From contig CM066918.1 of the NCBI GenBank assembly GCA_033964015.1, positions 25,441,387 through 25,505,386 of the forward strand: a stretch of 64,000 nucleotides of DNA, read 5' to 3'. Below, in pieces: positions 1-11,870 of this stretch. The DNA is from Scolanthus callimorphus (lineage: Eukaryota; Cnidaria; Anthozoa; Actiniaria; Edwardsiidae). A program made the translations under genes and the position numbers. Within the stretch, counting starts at the first letter, position 1, and the number at the start of each line of letters is the position of its first letter. The notes below the pieces were generated by a model. It was not told the origin of the DNA and searched no databases. It worked only from the letters and a program-made list of their open reading frames with translations.

Positions 1-1442
1 AAAAATACTTTGAGATGAGGAGATGGCAGTATTTATTCTAAACCTCCTTGTTTTACCATGATAAATGACACCATCTAGACGAACGTTAGTATTTATGGGC
101 GTTTCAGTTTTGGTAAGGGATTTTTTTGGGTATAGCCAAAGTCAAAAAGCGATTTGGGAGATATTGGCATTTAGCATCTCCCGGGTCATCAAATGTAGCT
201 CTTTTTAGCGGAGCACCTTAGCGAACGAAGGCCGCAGAGCGGAGCACCATAGATATCGCAGGAAAAATACAATAGCTCAAAGTACCACTCCGATTATACG
301 ATCGACTTCGTTTCTCATGGTTCAGCGGTATTCTCATGAGTACTGTGCGTGCGTGTCTCTCTGTCCAACATACCACAGGCAACCCAAAAATCATCGCTCA
401 TTTTTGCGGGAAAATACTGCGCGGCTTTTAGCCAGTGGCTCACTCTATATATTACATAGGAGAGCGTACGTGGAATGGTGCATTAATTGCCTCCTTGTAT
501 TCTCCTTGCGCGCGCAGAGAAAATATGAATCCCTTACTGTAGTCAGTCTGTTAACCACTTCCATCGAGTGTAGAGACATCTCCATGTTCACAAGAACTGA
601 TAAATATCTAAAAAAAAGAACATACGAATCGATAATAAGATATTGCAGGGGGCTAGGTTGGACTAAACAACATCAGAGCCAGTGACCACTAAATTGGAAA
701 TGATAAGAGTCATTCTCTGGAATTTGTGGCCGTCCAAATGTATGTTGTCCAAAAACCAAATGTAATGTATGTTGTTAAAAAACCTAGGGGACTGCACCTT
801 CCTGTCGCTCCCTGTGTGATGTCGTGCTATTTAACAATTAGACCTTGAGGCCGAATGTGCTATGATGAATAGACCATGAGGCCGAAGGCCGAATGGTCTA
901 TTGATATCATAGCACATGAGGACGAGAGGTCTAATTGTTTTAGTATAAACCAACTATTTGGTCGGTTTTGGCAATGAATTCCATTATTTTACTTTTCTTG
1001 CAAAAAAAGGTGGTGGTTTTGCCAGGTACGGTCTATCACTAATAGACCACTAGTAGCTCAGCCAATCAGAATGCAGGATTTGTAATAGACCATTAGTTGG
1101 TTTATACTAAATAAGAATAAATGGAGCTTGATCATCCCAACCCCCGTTTTGGCGGCCAGAGAAACCCATCAATAGACTGTCAAATCAAAGATCTCCGACG
1201 CTTAAATAAAACTCTAAAAAAAACGCAATTATGGTCATCACTATTCGATGAGCGTTGGCATAGGTGCTTGTCTGTGTGGAAATATACTTGTATGGAGTAG
1301 CAGATACCATAGCAACCAAAAAGCCCTGTCACACAGAACAGAGATCAGAGGGAGTGAAATCCATCTGTATTTACCTATCGAGTAGTCGCAGAACTCTAAA
1401 AAAACAATATTAAAAGGTACCCGAGCTGCTATAAATACCTAC
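1..1442. other. Intronic or downstream sequence of CNOT11, no exon recognised
   Basis: No exon encoding the missing C-terminus of CNOT11 could be read on the minus strand here. The stretch is AT-rich and holds one MITE-like element (829-1110). The short open frame at 317-685 has no recognisable motif. Confidence 0.5.
829..1110. mobile_element. MITE-like element, ATTTAACAATTAGA family, copy 1
   Basis: The element opens with ATTTAACAATTAGA, returns as TCTAATTGTTTTAGTA, and carries an inner inverted pair reading TATAAACCAACTA and TAGTTGGTTTATA. It includes the block CCAATCAGAATGCAG shared by all three copies in the window (also 2020-2300 and 38122-38400). The imperfect palindrome near its left end (gaggccgaa repeated) can fold. 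There is no coding capacity. This is a non-autonomous DNA element by structure; the superfamily is unknown. Confidence 0.7.
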
Positions 1443-4400
1443 TCATTAAACTGGTTTGACTGCATCAGTTTGAGTAGAACTTCAATAGCCACTAATGGAT
1501 TGTTCTCAACCAGATCAGGCAGCTAAAAAAGAGGATGATTTGGTTAATAGTCTGGACGGCCATTACTTGGCTGGACTCTCCAACATTAAAAGTGAGAGAA
1601 ATAATGACGAGAATTACATTTACAATGTTGTTAATGATGATTGTAAAAAGTTGCACTTAGGATAGTCCATGTCCCCGTTTTTCTTTTTTCCTCCTATGGA
1701 CGATTCCAGCTGTAACGCCGCGCGCACTGCATGTCGGTAGATGTGGGACATTTGTCGAACAAACTCTTAAAAAAGCGCGCACAGCATTCTAGTAGTTGCG
1801 AGACACAGCTTATATATTAGGCATTTCTGAATAAATAAGAGCGCGCGCGCTTAAAGCTGGAGTCGTCCATTAGAAGTGCATGGGAGAAAGGCATATCTAC
1901 GGTTTTATACCCTTGTCCGAGAACACACCAATATCTAATCATTCAGAGGTGGGTCGATCAAGGTTTTTGGAAATGTAGGTGCGTTTCAGTTTGAAGGAGC
2001 CAGATTTGTCAACAGGGCTATTTAACAATTAGACATCGAGCCCGAAAGGGCTACGGGCCAATTGACCCGTGGCCCTTGAGGGCAAGAGGTCTAATTGTTT
2101 TAGTATCACCCAACTAGTTGGACAAAATCTACAAAGTCTACAAAATCACCAGAAACTTCGATAAAACGAGAAGCAGCCGCCATTGTTTTCATGTGCAAAA
2201 TCTGCGCTTTCGCTACTAGAGGTCTATTGATAATAGTCCCCTAGTAGCGCAGCCAATCAGAATGCAGCATTAGCAATAGCCCCCTAGTTGGGTGATACTA
2301 ATAGCACATAGTCTTTGAGACTACATTTTGCTGTTTTAAACCATTTTTTTAACTTGCAAAGGGGGGTCCCGCACCCAACACACCTCCCCTGAGTCTGCCA
2401 CTGTCATTTGAAGACAGCAAAGCCAGCACCTAGGTATTAGTATTGAATTAAGATCCCGAATAGTTGGCCTGGTCCAGCTTCAAGCCCACCACTTCCTGCA
2501 CATCAAATGGGTATACTGAATCAGTCACTGAGTTAACAGTGGTGGCGATGGTGATGATTATAATGATAATGATGATGATAACAATGACAAACTGCAAACT
2601 GGTCTGTGGTTCTAATGATGATGGCTATGGTAGTAATGTTGCTGACAGTGAAGATGATGGTGACACTAGTATGAAGATGGTTATTATTAGTTTATTTTAT
2701 GATTACTCACCTTTGTTGGAGAAAGTCCAATGTGATAAACCAGCTTGGGGTCATTTTCCAGCTCACTCAAGACTTGCTGTGAACCAATTTAGTGAAGAAA
2801 AAGTTAAACTCTGTCATTATTCAAAAGCTTGCAGAGTGGTAGACTGAACACAAGGCCCCTATCAGCCATTGTGTTTTGTATTATTTGTTTTTCTGTTGTA
2901 CTGTATCTCTTTGCTAGGCGCCTGAATATCTACAGGCCAAATTTGGAAACCGCAGTGTTACCAACTACATTTATACAATGCTCAATCCCACTATCCCGCA
3001 CAAACAATAGCTTTCATTACAGCGGGGCAGTTCTATGGAAGAGCTTGCCAAATGATCTTCAAGCAGAATTCCTCTCTTGATTTACATCGGGCTGCAGTGA
3101 GATTTTCATTAGTAAATGACACATGGCATCCATGGAAAGCAGGCATTTCATAACATTATTACAAGAATTGTATGGATTTGTGACTGCAACAACCTTGCGC
3201 CTTGTTTCCACGTTAGACTCAACCTAAATCCTGAACATTATTTGGTATCTTTTTAACCTCTTAGAACAAATAAATACAAAATTGCCATATAGGAACCTAG
3301 TAAAACAAAAACCTTATTACTGAATAGATTCTGGTCCACTGTACCTGTTGTTGCTGTAAAATTAGTGGACCTTTAAATGCCTTTGCCATTAATCTTCTAA
3401 CCTCTGCTCCTATATAAAAAGTAACATATAAATTGCTCAGTATGAGAACTGTTTCCTGTTGAATACATAGCACCATGTGATTATTACTTAATATTGCTGT
3501 ATGTTATAAATCTCACCTGCACTATTAGTGACACACATACTGGTGTCCCATTCTATGCTGGGCGTCCACCCTGTTGGATTCATCCACACCATCTAAACAA
3601 CAACAACAATAAAATCCATCAATATGATCATCAGTAAGAGTGTAGGATACACCTATTTCAATAAAGACCGTTGCTTTGGGCATTGGTCATTGTAGCATGG
3701 AATACAATTCGTTCTCTGCCTGAGTGACCACCAAACATAGATTTCAAAGCCAAAAGACCAATACCCAAAGCAACCTTTTGGAATTAGGTGTATATAAAAA
3801 TGTAGGACTGTAGGGTCTTGTCGAGCTGTTTGAATTCATCACATAGGACTGTAGGATCTTGACCACATTGTCAGCACTGTAGGAAGCATGTTTGACTGAG
3901 GGCTTCAGGATACATGCAGGCGTGGAATGGTTGGAATTTTATGGGCCTGACAATGTCTTGCAGTGAAACGTTGCATTGTAAAGTGCAAGCCATTTGTGCA
4001 TACCTCATCTTCACAGGAGTAGAGTGGAGGGGGCACTCTAGCATATGAGGGTCTCAGGACATTGTGTGAGGGAGGGTCATGACCTGAAAAATAACAAGCT
4101 CAATTATGAAAAGTCGCCCATAAAAAGATCTTTAATAAACGTTTGGCCACTTCCTCTTTTTGTCTTAAACAAGAGCTGTAGAGATGTAAGGCAAAGAGTT
4201 TGTTGGTACATCAAGATGACCAAACATCAACTTTGTGGTACATTGTACCATAGTCTGGTGTACATCTGCTACTGACCTGCAAGAGGATCAGTAGCGTGTG
4301 TGAAATCACGCTATTAATCATGTTCAGGTTACATGTATGCAATGAAAAATAAATGTGCATAATTTGTAGTTAACCCAAATTTGGCTAGCCTGCATATATT

Positions 4401-7400
4401 TGCTACTAGCCTCCATCCCTGTAGCAGGCTGAGTGTGTGTGAGCAAGATTTTTCAGCCAATCAAATTCGAAAGGATCATAAGACAATCAGGAAGGAGTCC
4501 CTGAGTCCTGGAGAAGGGATTGCGTGACCTCAACAGGATTAGTAACGTGATTTCACAGATGTTACTAACCCTCTAGGGAGGTTAGTAGCGGTAGCGGATG
4601 TACACAGGCTATACAATGTAAGGTCCCTTTTTGCTTGGCAGGGTCCAAATGACAAGATGGTACTCTCACCTGTAACAAGTGTCTCAGTGATGTGTGATGT
4701 TGTTGTTTGAGATGTTAAACTAAGGAGAAACCATGTAAAGTTTTAGTGACTCATGTGACATCAAAATTGACTTGACTATTTGTACCTACTACTGCACTAT
4801 GGAGACTAAGCATTACATAAACAACACCATATGGGAAAGCTATATTGTTCAATAGAAAGTTTGCATCTGGAGGAACTTGTATCAAACTTACACAGCATCA
4901 GAGTCAGGATCAGCTAACACGGCTGGTAATCCTGAGCAGCAGACCTCAGGGAGCTGAGAATTTCTTTCCGTTAGAGCCAGCTCCAGACTGCTGATATCTA
5001 GATTCTGAAACCAAACCAAACAAGACAAGTCAGCAAGGCCATGTTAAATTAAAGTTTGTGGCCTGTTTACTGAGCATCGAGCAGATTTCGTATGACTGTG
5101 AAAAATGCTGTGACACGGCGTGGCACTGTCGCGGTGGCGGCATGGAACCTGGCCTGCTGTAGACAAGGAATGAAATTGCAGTCATGGCCCGCTCGCCGAA
5201 TTTTCTTGCCAAACATAAAATTTCACCTGATACTCAGGCTAGCCCATACCAAAGCATGGTTCGTATGCTTTTGTAAAGAAAAAAGTCCAGGATTTTCAAG
5301 GACTTTTCCAGGACTTTTTTGAATATTTTCAAGGACTTTTTCCTTTCACGTGAACCATTTAAATAATGAAAAATAACAAAACTAGAATGCTCATTTGCTG
5401 CCAACAACACATATCCGCCAACTTTACACCCACATTTTTTGTGTGATCCATTTCCAGGACTTTCCAAGATTCCGATAAAGATTCCAGGCCTTTTCAGCCC
5501 TGGAATTCAAATTTTTCAAATTCAAGCATTTTCCAGGTTTTACAGGACCCATACGAACCCTGCAAAGCAGTACCTCCCCACATGTCTAAGGGGTTATACT
5601 AGGGCTAGCCTAAGAGTGATGTATACTTTTTTACACTTTTGGTCTCACCTGGATAACACCATGATAATCAATTGCGAGAATCTGATGTGGAGTCTTTTTC
5701 AAAAGCTGAAAGACAAAACTAAAATTAATATTCATTTTTGGCCAAAATACAGGAAGTCATATTTTGGCATGAAGACTACCGGTACCATGCTTATACCGGT
5801 ATGATACTTGTTTAGGTAATTTGTTGATGTCAATGACCACGTCACACAACCCTGCGACCACCGGTCTACACCCCCTTAAAGACACAATTCAATGTTCCCT
5901 CCAAGGCATTACCTATTATCAGGGCCCGTGGTTTGATGCGCTGGTGCGGAAACGCATAATTTGGCTTTCTCCGCATAATGCGCATAATCCGCCAAATCCC
6001 GCATAATCGCGCATAATTTCCCAAAATTTTGTGAAAGTCATTGAAAAGGCACCATTACTTGGTGAATTTCAAGCTTTGTTACATTTTTTTTCACAAAAGT
6101 GATACATTTCTTCTAAAATCGTCTGTCCAACGTCAAAACAACTCGATAGAAATGCTAATCGCGTTGAGCTGGGAACTGATGTCTACAAGAAATAAAACGC
6201 CCCTAGTTAGAATTGGCCAAATAACTAATATTTCCAGCTGAGCAAGATAGACTCAAACACGCTTTGGATATTTTAACAAGTATAAACACGCGGGAGAGGA
6301 CGCTAAACGCGATAAACACAGTCGACTTTAATTGAGACCCCGTCCACACTACACCAGATACTTTTTGCTCCGTTTTCAAAAAGATTTGCGTCCACACTCA
6401 TCGTTTTCGTATTGTTTTCGCCAGTTTTTGGTGATCGTTTTCGGCGTTGTAGTGTGGACGATAGCCGTATCCGGAGCAAAAAGTATCGGTTTTCGTTTGA
6501 AAACGGTGTAGTGTGGACGGGGTCTCAGTTCACATTGATCGATTGATCACTTCACATTACGCTTTTGTATGGATTTTTCACGACAGAAACGTGGCACATG
6601 TTTCCCACATTTCTGGTTTTATAAAAGCTCTTACACTGCTTCCGACGATAGTGCAGATCGCTCTCGCGATCGGGATTAATTTTGAGAATTACGCGCAGAA
6701 CGGCGGCAAACAAGCGCGACAATGTTTTTGTGATCACGAGAGAACGTAACGATAGCTACGATAGTCTGCATGTAACTCTTGTGACCGTTCAGTTCATGGT
6801 TTAATAGGAGTGCGTTGCTACGATCCTTGTGGTATGAAAAAGGTAACGCTTTTGTAAGAATAAGGTTTATTAAAAGTGAAACCGACGTCTACCTGAAAGA
6901 AAACGTAGCGTCATTACGTTAGTAAAGCGAAGCTATTGGAACTCATCGCAAAGCATTTTATAAACAAACAAGAGTTGTTAAAGTCAATTAGATGTAACAA
7001 AACAGCTAAAAACAGCAAAATACGTTACGGCACTAGGAAAAAATATTGCACAATCCCGCATAATTTCGTATTTTTAGCGCATAATTTTGTATTTTTAGCG
7101 CATAATTTCAGAACAAAACGCGCATAATTTCAGAAAAAATCCCGCATCAAACAACGGGCCCTGTATTATACAGTGGTACCTCTATTAAGCGGCCACCTAT
7201 TAAGAGACCACCCTCTATTAAGTGACCAGTTTTTAAAGTCCCAAAATATTTGTCACTCAACTACTGTATTTAATACCTAGATATTCAGCGGCCACCTCTA
7301 TAAAGCGGCCGCGGCCACTTTTTTCCAGTCCCAAATGCTATTATTACCTCTGTTAAGCAGCCACAAAGTCCAATTAATGATTGTTTATACCATTTTGGCG

Positions 7401-10400
7401 ACAAAAATGTTGTGACAATTGATAACAACAGGAAATTCTTCTTTTAATCTTTGTTGTGACAAGCTTACAAGCTGCTAATGCAACTCAAACATCCGGTGGA
7501 GGTTCTTTGAGAAGCATTTTTACAGTAGTTTAGCAGAAATTACAGTGCAGATTTTCTTGTACTACCGGTACCTCCATTAAACGGCCAACCTCCATTAAGC
7601 GGCCACTTGTCCAGGTCCCGAGGGTGGCCGCTTAATAGAGGTACCACTGCAATTATTTTTTACTTCATGATGTTTTTTGTCCACCCCATCTAAATTAAAA
7701 ATGCTTGGATATGGGGTCCAACAGTGGGTAGCTTTAGCATTTGGGCACTTGCTCCTCATTACTAAGTTTGACTCCCAGCTGAGGAGACAAAGAAAATGTA
7801 TTTCCTGTTTTGGTTTTTATCAAGTAAAACTTGTTCACATTGTGCGCTGAACATAGTTCAGTCTATAACACCATGCACTTGTGGCATGTACATGTATGAA
7901 CACACCTCTTTTGAAGGGCTTGTGATTAGCTGATATATAAACATCTTTTCTGACTGGCTCAGTACTGGTAGATTATATTCTGTCTTATTTGAATCACTGT
8001 CTGTCAGTGGAGGGCTCTGGAGGGAAAGCATTAAATATTTTACATGATTGACATTCAAATGTATCAATAGTCCAGTTTCAAATTCTCTACTCTACCCCTG
8101 AATAGGCATCAACAGCAACAAGCTTCAATTTGAACCCGAAAAAGTGAATACCAATGAGACTGAAAAGTTTTCTCAAGGTTGTCTATTGTAGTCTCAATTC
8201 AAGCTTCATCAGTTTCTCATCGGTATTCACAACATTTTTTACTTCAGTTGAGGCTCCTACTGTATTTATGCACCATCGATGCCTATCCAGCAGTAGAGTA
8301 GAGAATTCAGGACTATTGAACAAACTGTAGTTAGCCATGGAGTAGATAATACCGGTAATATAGGTACCGGTAAAATACATTAGAGCAGATAAAATGTGCA
8401 AAAGTAATAGAAGTCATTGTTTTAGCCCTAAGGGGAAAAAGTTAGTTGTCTTGTTCTCCTAATGGATTTCCCACTACAATTTTGATGAATTATGCCTATA
8501 ATGTTGGTACAAGGCATAAAATTATGGCTCAATTTATTGGAGCTAATAACAGTACATATCACCAAACAGCAGAAGATACTGACCAGTAAATTAACAAACA
8601 CTGAAGCAAATGGGTTGGCAGCAATTGGCTCTGATTTGTACATTTCATAGAGAAGGAAGATAGAAACCAGTCTTTGAGTTGGTAGTGGGAGGAGATCTGG
8701 CTGCTGTAATAACATTAGCTGGAAAAAATAATAAAACAGATCACAAGTCAGAATATAATGTGCAATCTTGATGGTGCTAACATACTGCTATCCAAAACTG
8801 GATGTGACCAGAAAAAAAGTAAAAATGCTGTCTAAAAAAAGATAAAGAAAAGGAGTCAGATAAGCATAGGGTACTTACTGGTACCATATGGCATGTGAGC
8901 TGTGTATGAGAGTCTTGATTTTTTCTACTTCTCTTTTAGAAATTAATGACAGTGCTAGGGGTGGTGAATGATTGTTCGGGAAATCCAGAATCTCACAAAA
9001 TTCTAAGGGATTCTTGAACTCTTGGATTATTAACCCTTTGCGACCTAAGATCCGATATATCGGATCTAAAAGTGTCTGCCTTATTTTGGCACAGCGGACT
9101 CTCCTTATTTTGTTTCCAGACTCCTCTCGACTTTATAAACATTCCACCATCTTGAATTTACGATTTCCAAGCGTTTTTACTTGTATTTTTGCCAGTTTTT
9201 GACCGATTTTCTTCGAGTTTTTGAGTTCCACGTTTGCCGCGGATATTTAAAGGGCTTCTATCGATGGCTTGATGCCGAACTCGCTACTCTGTGGACGATG
9301 TTCTCGCCCATTTCGCCGGTGAATTCGACATTCCTGACGAAGGAGCCACTTCTGACATCGAGGGATTCGAAATAATGATTCTGAAGCCGAGAAAGTCTAC
9401 GTAGAGCACCCTGATTCTGTCGAGATTTCTGAGGAAGACGAGGATAAAGATGATGACTCTCAAATTACAGTGGAGCAAAACACACGCTCAAACAACACAT
9501 CGAACAATAAGTGGATTGTGTTCAAATGTTCTGAACAGCCATTCTTCAGGATTCTGTAGTCTGTGACAAAATTTACTGTTGCGTGACACACGACGTCACG
9601 TACAAAATCTTGAATTATTCAGAATTGTGAGACTCTACTAGCCAAAACTGTATTTCAAAATGATCAGTGCAAACTACTGTTCATTTCCATTAATATTGCT
9701 GAATTTTGGTTTCAAATTTTTAGGACTTGTGATCATGTGAAACCGACACTTTGAATTTGCGTTACAATAAAGATCAAATTTCAACTCATCTGACAGCTTC
9801 AATTTATTGTTTAATGTAATTTGATGATAATATTTTGAAATCACTTTTATGGTTCTGCCTTCCAGTGAAATCTGATGGATATTCATTGAATCCTGATTAT
9901 TTTATAGATTTTTAACATTTTCTGGTTGAAAATCTGCATAAATCAACAAAATTTATTTAGGCTTCAAAGGGTTAAGAGAGTTGTCTCAAAAAAATGTATG
10001 AAGAACAATCTTTGATCCTGTCGATCACAAAATTTTTAAGAATTTGATCTCACTGTATGGAAAATCTCAAATTTACCATTTGCCACCCCACCACAAATTT
10101 ACTGGATCCCTTTAAAAATAGTGGAGAATTCTATAAATATTTCTCCTTCATGGGCCATACAAGTCAAAACTAAAGAATTTTATTTTGAAGTTATTGTATT
10201 AATACCCATGCACACATTTTGACTCCAAAACAACTCACAAGTCTTATAAAATGAGGATGTGAATTATACGTAGAACTTTGAATTTTAGGGGATAAAATGC
10301 ATAAAGTCAAAGACAAAAGAATGTTAGTTGTTTTAGATTTTTTCCTCATAAAATACTCTCCATGCTACATTGTGTAATTCCAGGAAATAGCGTATTAATA

Positions 10401-11564
10401 CCCCCATAATGGAGGGAATTGGAAGAGTCATGGCATAATAATAATAATCATTTATTCATACTCATCTCTTAGCTCCCATACAATCACTGTTTTTTCACTG
10501 GAAATTCCTTTGAGGTGGCGGTCCGTAGGAATCAAACCCCACCATGGTAGGGGTATAATTTATGGAATTACACCCCCACCATGGAGGGGGTATAATTTAT
10601 GGAATTACACATTTTAGAGTAAAGTAACTTTTTTTGATAATTCTAGGTTTGGCCATAGGGTCCCTTGATTATTTTTTATACTTCATCTCTTTACTGTCCT
10701 GCAAAATGACTTGGATGTAAAACACCAGCAGTTTCCAGAGCTGGAAAAAAAATTCACTTGACCTGTCAATGTCCAATCAAACTGTACTCCTAGTGTGATC
10801 AGGCATATTTGCAAATTGGCCAGACATATCAGAAATTTGGTCAGACAGAGATTGACCACAGATGTTATGACCAACCAAATTACAATTTTGGTCAGTCGAC
10901 ATTTGCAGATTTTGGTCTGACATTGTCCGATGACCTGCAGTAATTTCCAGCTCTGGTTTCGGTATGGGCCATGGTGCCTTATTTGTGCATAACATGCTGA
11001 ACATTACCAACTGATACTTACCAGTGCAGATCCAACTTTGAAATGCTCATTCTTAGAGAACCTCTGATGTAAGGCCTGGGCAGTTGTCTCAAATGACACT
11101 GACACAGAGTCTTCTGAGAGCATACTACAGTATAAAACACATTTTGAAAGTGTTGTGAGACTCCAACATTTCAATCAATCAAACATACAAGTCTGTGGTA
11201 TTAAACCTATTTCAGAAAAAAAAAAGAATAATACATGGCCACACAAAGATATGGAATTTATTTTCGAGTGTTCAAATTTCGGTGTTCAAATTTTGATATC
11301 TCACGAGTGAGCACAGCGCCCATGTATTATTCTGTTTGTTATATACAATTTTTTGTGAAAATTTTCCATTTGATGAAATTGGGATAGTGGGCATTATCTT
11401 AATTACGATATTTAATAAAAGATTACACACCATCACAACTGTCTATTATCATAGGAGCAAAAAACAGAATCATGGACACTGGTATTTTTTATAAAGAAGA
11501 GACATACTTATCACCTTGTTCGGATGAAATTTTGCAATATTAGCAAGATGACTTCCTTCTTCAT
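1443..11564 (-). CDS. CNOT11: CCR4-NOT transcription complex subunit 11 (3' partial)
   Basis: CNOT11 is a subunit of the CCR4-NOT deadenylase complex that pairs with CNOT10 on the CNOT1 N-terminus. Exons on the minus strand: 11564-11515, 11124-11022, 8718-8584, 8016-7906, 5705-5649, 5004-4892, 4719-4670, 4083-4004, 3592-3517, 3409-3345, 2776-2711 and 1522-1443. All have GT/AG borders and compatible phases, giving about 328 codons. Recognisable family segments are [11 protein letters not shown], the [16 protein letters not shown] stretch, [37 protein letters not shown], the IEWDTSMCV stretch, [24 protein letters not shown] and [20 protein letters not shown]. The ATG at 11564 follows an in-frame TGA, so the N-terminus lacks the long glycine-rich leader of vertebrate CNOT11. 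The last visible exon ends at a gtaggt donor in phase 2. The remaining family C-terminus (about 120 residues in human, from memory) was not found and is probably off the left edge. Confidence 0.93.
2020..2300. mobile_element. MITE-like element, ATTTAACAATTAGA family, copy 2
   Basis: Same layout as the copy at 829-1110: ATTTAACAATTAGA, a short GC-rich hairpin, TCTAATTGTTTTAGTATCAC, the shared block CCAATCAGAATGCAG, and closing TAGTTGGGTGATACTA. The inner inverted repeat has changed in step on both sides (TATCACCCAACTA against TAGTTGGGTGATA), which is what a family of sub-variants would show. It lies in the CNOT11 intron between 1523 and 2710. Confidence 0.7.
2925..3100 (+). mobile_element. Remnant of LINE reverse-transcriptase ORF 3' end
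   Basis: The plus-strand frame contains [20 protein letters not shown], which matches the FxYRGAxLWNSLPxxLR signature near the C-terminus of many CR1/L2-type non-LTR retrotransposon polyproteins. Only the tail is present and the frame closes soon after [10 protein letters not shown]. It sits in an intron of CNOT11 in the opposite orientation to the gene. This is a decayed, non-autonomous fragment. Confidence 0.6.
5070..5115. repeat. Partial copy of the AGCAGATTTCGTATGACTGT hairpin repeat
   Basis: This stretch reads agcagatttcgtatgactgt followed by gaaaa-tgc. The same sequence forms the left arm of the hairpin element at 60163-60290. Only one arm is present here, within the CNOT11 intron upstream of the exon at 5004. 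Confidence 0.5.
5920..7163. mobile_element. hAT-like non-autonomous element with CGCATAAT subterminal repeats
   Basis: The ends are inverted: CAGGGCCCGTGGTTTGATGCG on the left and CGCATCAAACAACGGGCCCTG on the right. A CAGGG...CCCTG terminus is typical of hAT elements. TATTAT borders both ends, a possible but short target duplication where hAT normally makes 8 bp. The motif CGCATAAT or close variants recurs several times just inside each end (about 5955-6018 and 7058-7128), as transposase-binding subterminal repeats do. No transposase frame survives. A different MITE (6334-6526) is nested inside it. Confidence 0.65.
6334..6526. mobile_element. MITE, GACCCCGTCCACACTACACC family, complete copy
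   Basis: Near-perfect palindrome: it begins GAGACCCCGTCCACACTACA and ends with its reverse complement GTAGTGTGGACGGGGTCTC. Inside are paired copies of the ATACTTTTTGCTCCG block and its inverse CGGAGCAAAAAGTAT. Partial copies lie at 22551-22707 and 44107-44172. It is inserted inside the hAT-like element 5920-7163, so it is the younger of the two. Confidence 0.8.
7171..7649. mobile_element. Tigger/pogo-like non-autonomous element
   Basis: Terminal inverted repeats read CAGTGGTACCTCTATTAAGC on the left and GCTTAATAGAGGTACCACTG on the right. The motif TATTAAGCGGCCAC recurs internally in both orientations. CAGTGGTACCTCTATTAA ends resemble pogo/Tigger elements, which insert at TA; the left flank is TA but the right flank is CA, so the duplication is not intact. 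It begins only 7 bases after the right end of the hAT-like element. Confidence 0.65.
9030..9975 (+). mobile_element. piggyBac-like element remnant flanked by TTAA
   Basis: TTAA at 9030-9033 is followed by CCCTTTGCGACCTAAG, and the right side ends TTTAGGCTTCAAAGGG followed by TTAA at 9972-9975. TTAA target duplication with CCCTTTG-type termini is characteristic of piggyBac. Internally, plus-strand frames at about 9292-9560 encode an acidic stretch ([15 protein letters not shown], then [10 protein letters not shown] in another frame), consistent with a decayed transposase N-terminus. The catalytic domain is absent. Confidence 0.65.
10541..10608. repeat. Short direct repeat pair, about 31 bp
   Basis: Two adjacent copies of a unit containing ACCATGG-AGGGGGTATAAT followed by TTATGGAATTACAC. 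Local tandem duplication within the large CNOT11 intron; no function is suggested. Confidence 0.5.
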
Positions 11565-11849
11565 AGTTTCTCAAATGAGGCACCATGACTACCACAATAA
11601 AAAGCCACCACAAAGCGCCTTTCTCGACCATATAAACAGGGGCCTTTTAGTTTTGACTTTAATATCGTGAAACTAGCACATTTGTTCTGTCGAGAAAACC
11701 AAGTGGTATTTCGCACTAAAACCTTACGCTTACCTTAAAAGTGCGGATAGTTCTTTAGTAGATAACGTCATGCTTGTATAGTAGTTCAGAACTCAAGTTT
11801 GTAGGGTACAATACCAAATAATTTGGCCATGCTTTGATCATATGCTTTC

Positions 11850-11870
11850 TACAGCGCCGCCATTTTGAAA
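11850..11870 (-). promoter_or_regulatory. Candidate YY1-type promoter element of CNOT11
   Basis: On the minus strand the sequence reads CAAAATGGCGGC, the YY1 consensus in sense orientation, about 290 bases upstream of the CNOT11 start codon. Such sites commonly mark TSSs of housekeeping genes, which fits a CCR4-NOT subunit. No TATA box was seen. This is an inference from motif and position. Confidence 0.35.

Noticed and set aside
317..685. 122-codon open frame on the plus strand
   Set aside because: No recognisable motif, no splice context, and it lies in a region next to a gene on the other strand; it looks like chance.
5649..5660. Alternative donor gtgtta after CAT-G in CNOT11 exon 5
   Set aside because: It gives phase 1, which puts the next exon out of frame; the cag|gtgaga donor 11 bases further keeps the frame and has a better consensus.
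5439..6006. Plus-strand frames around CNOT11 exon 5
   Set aside because: Antisense of the CNOT11 exon at 5705-5649 and of repeat DNA; no motif.
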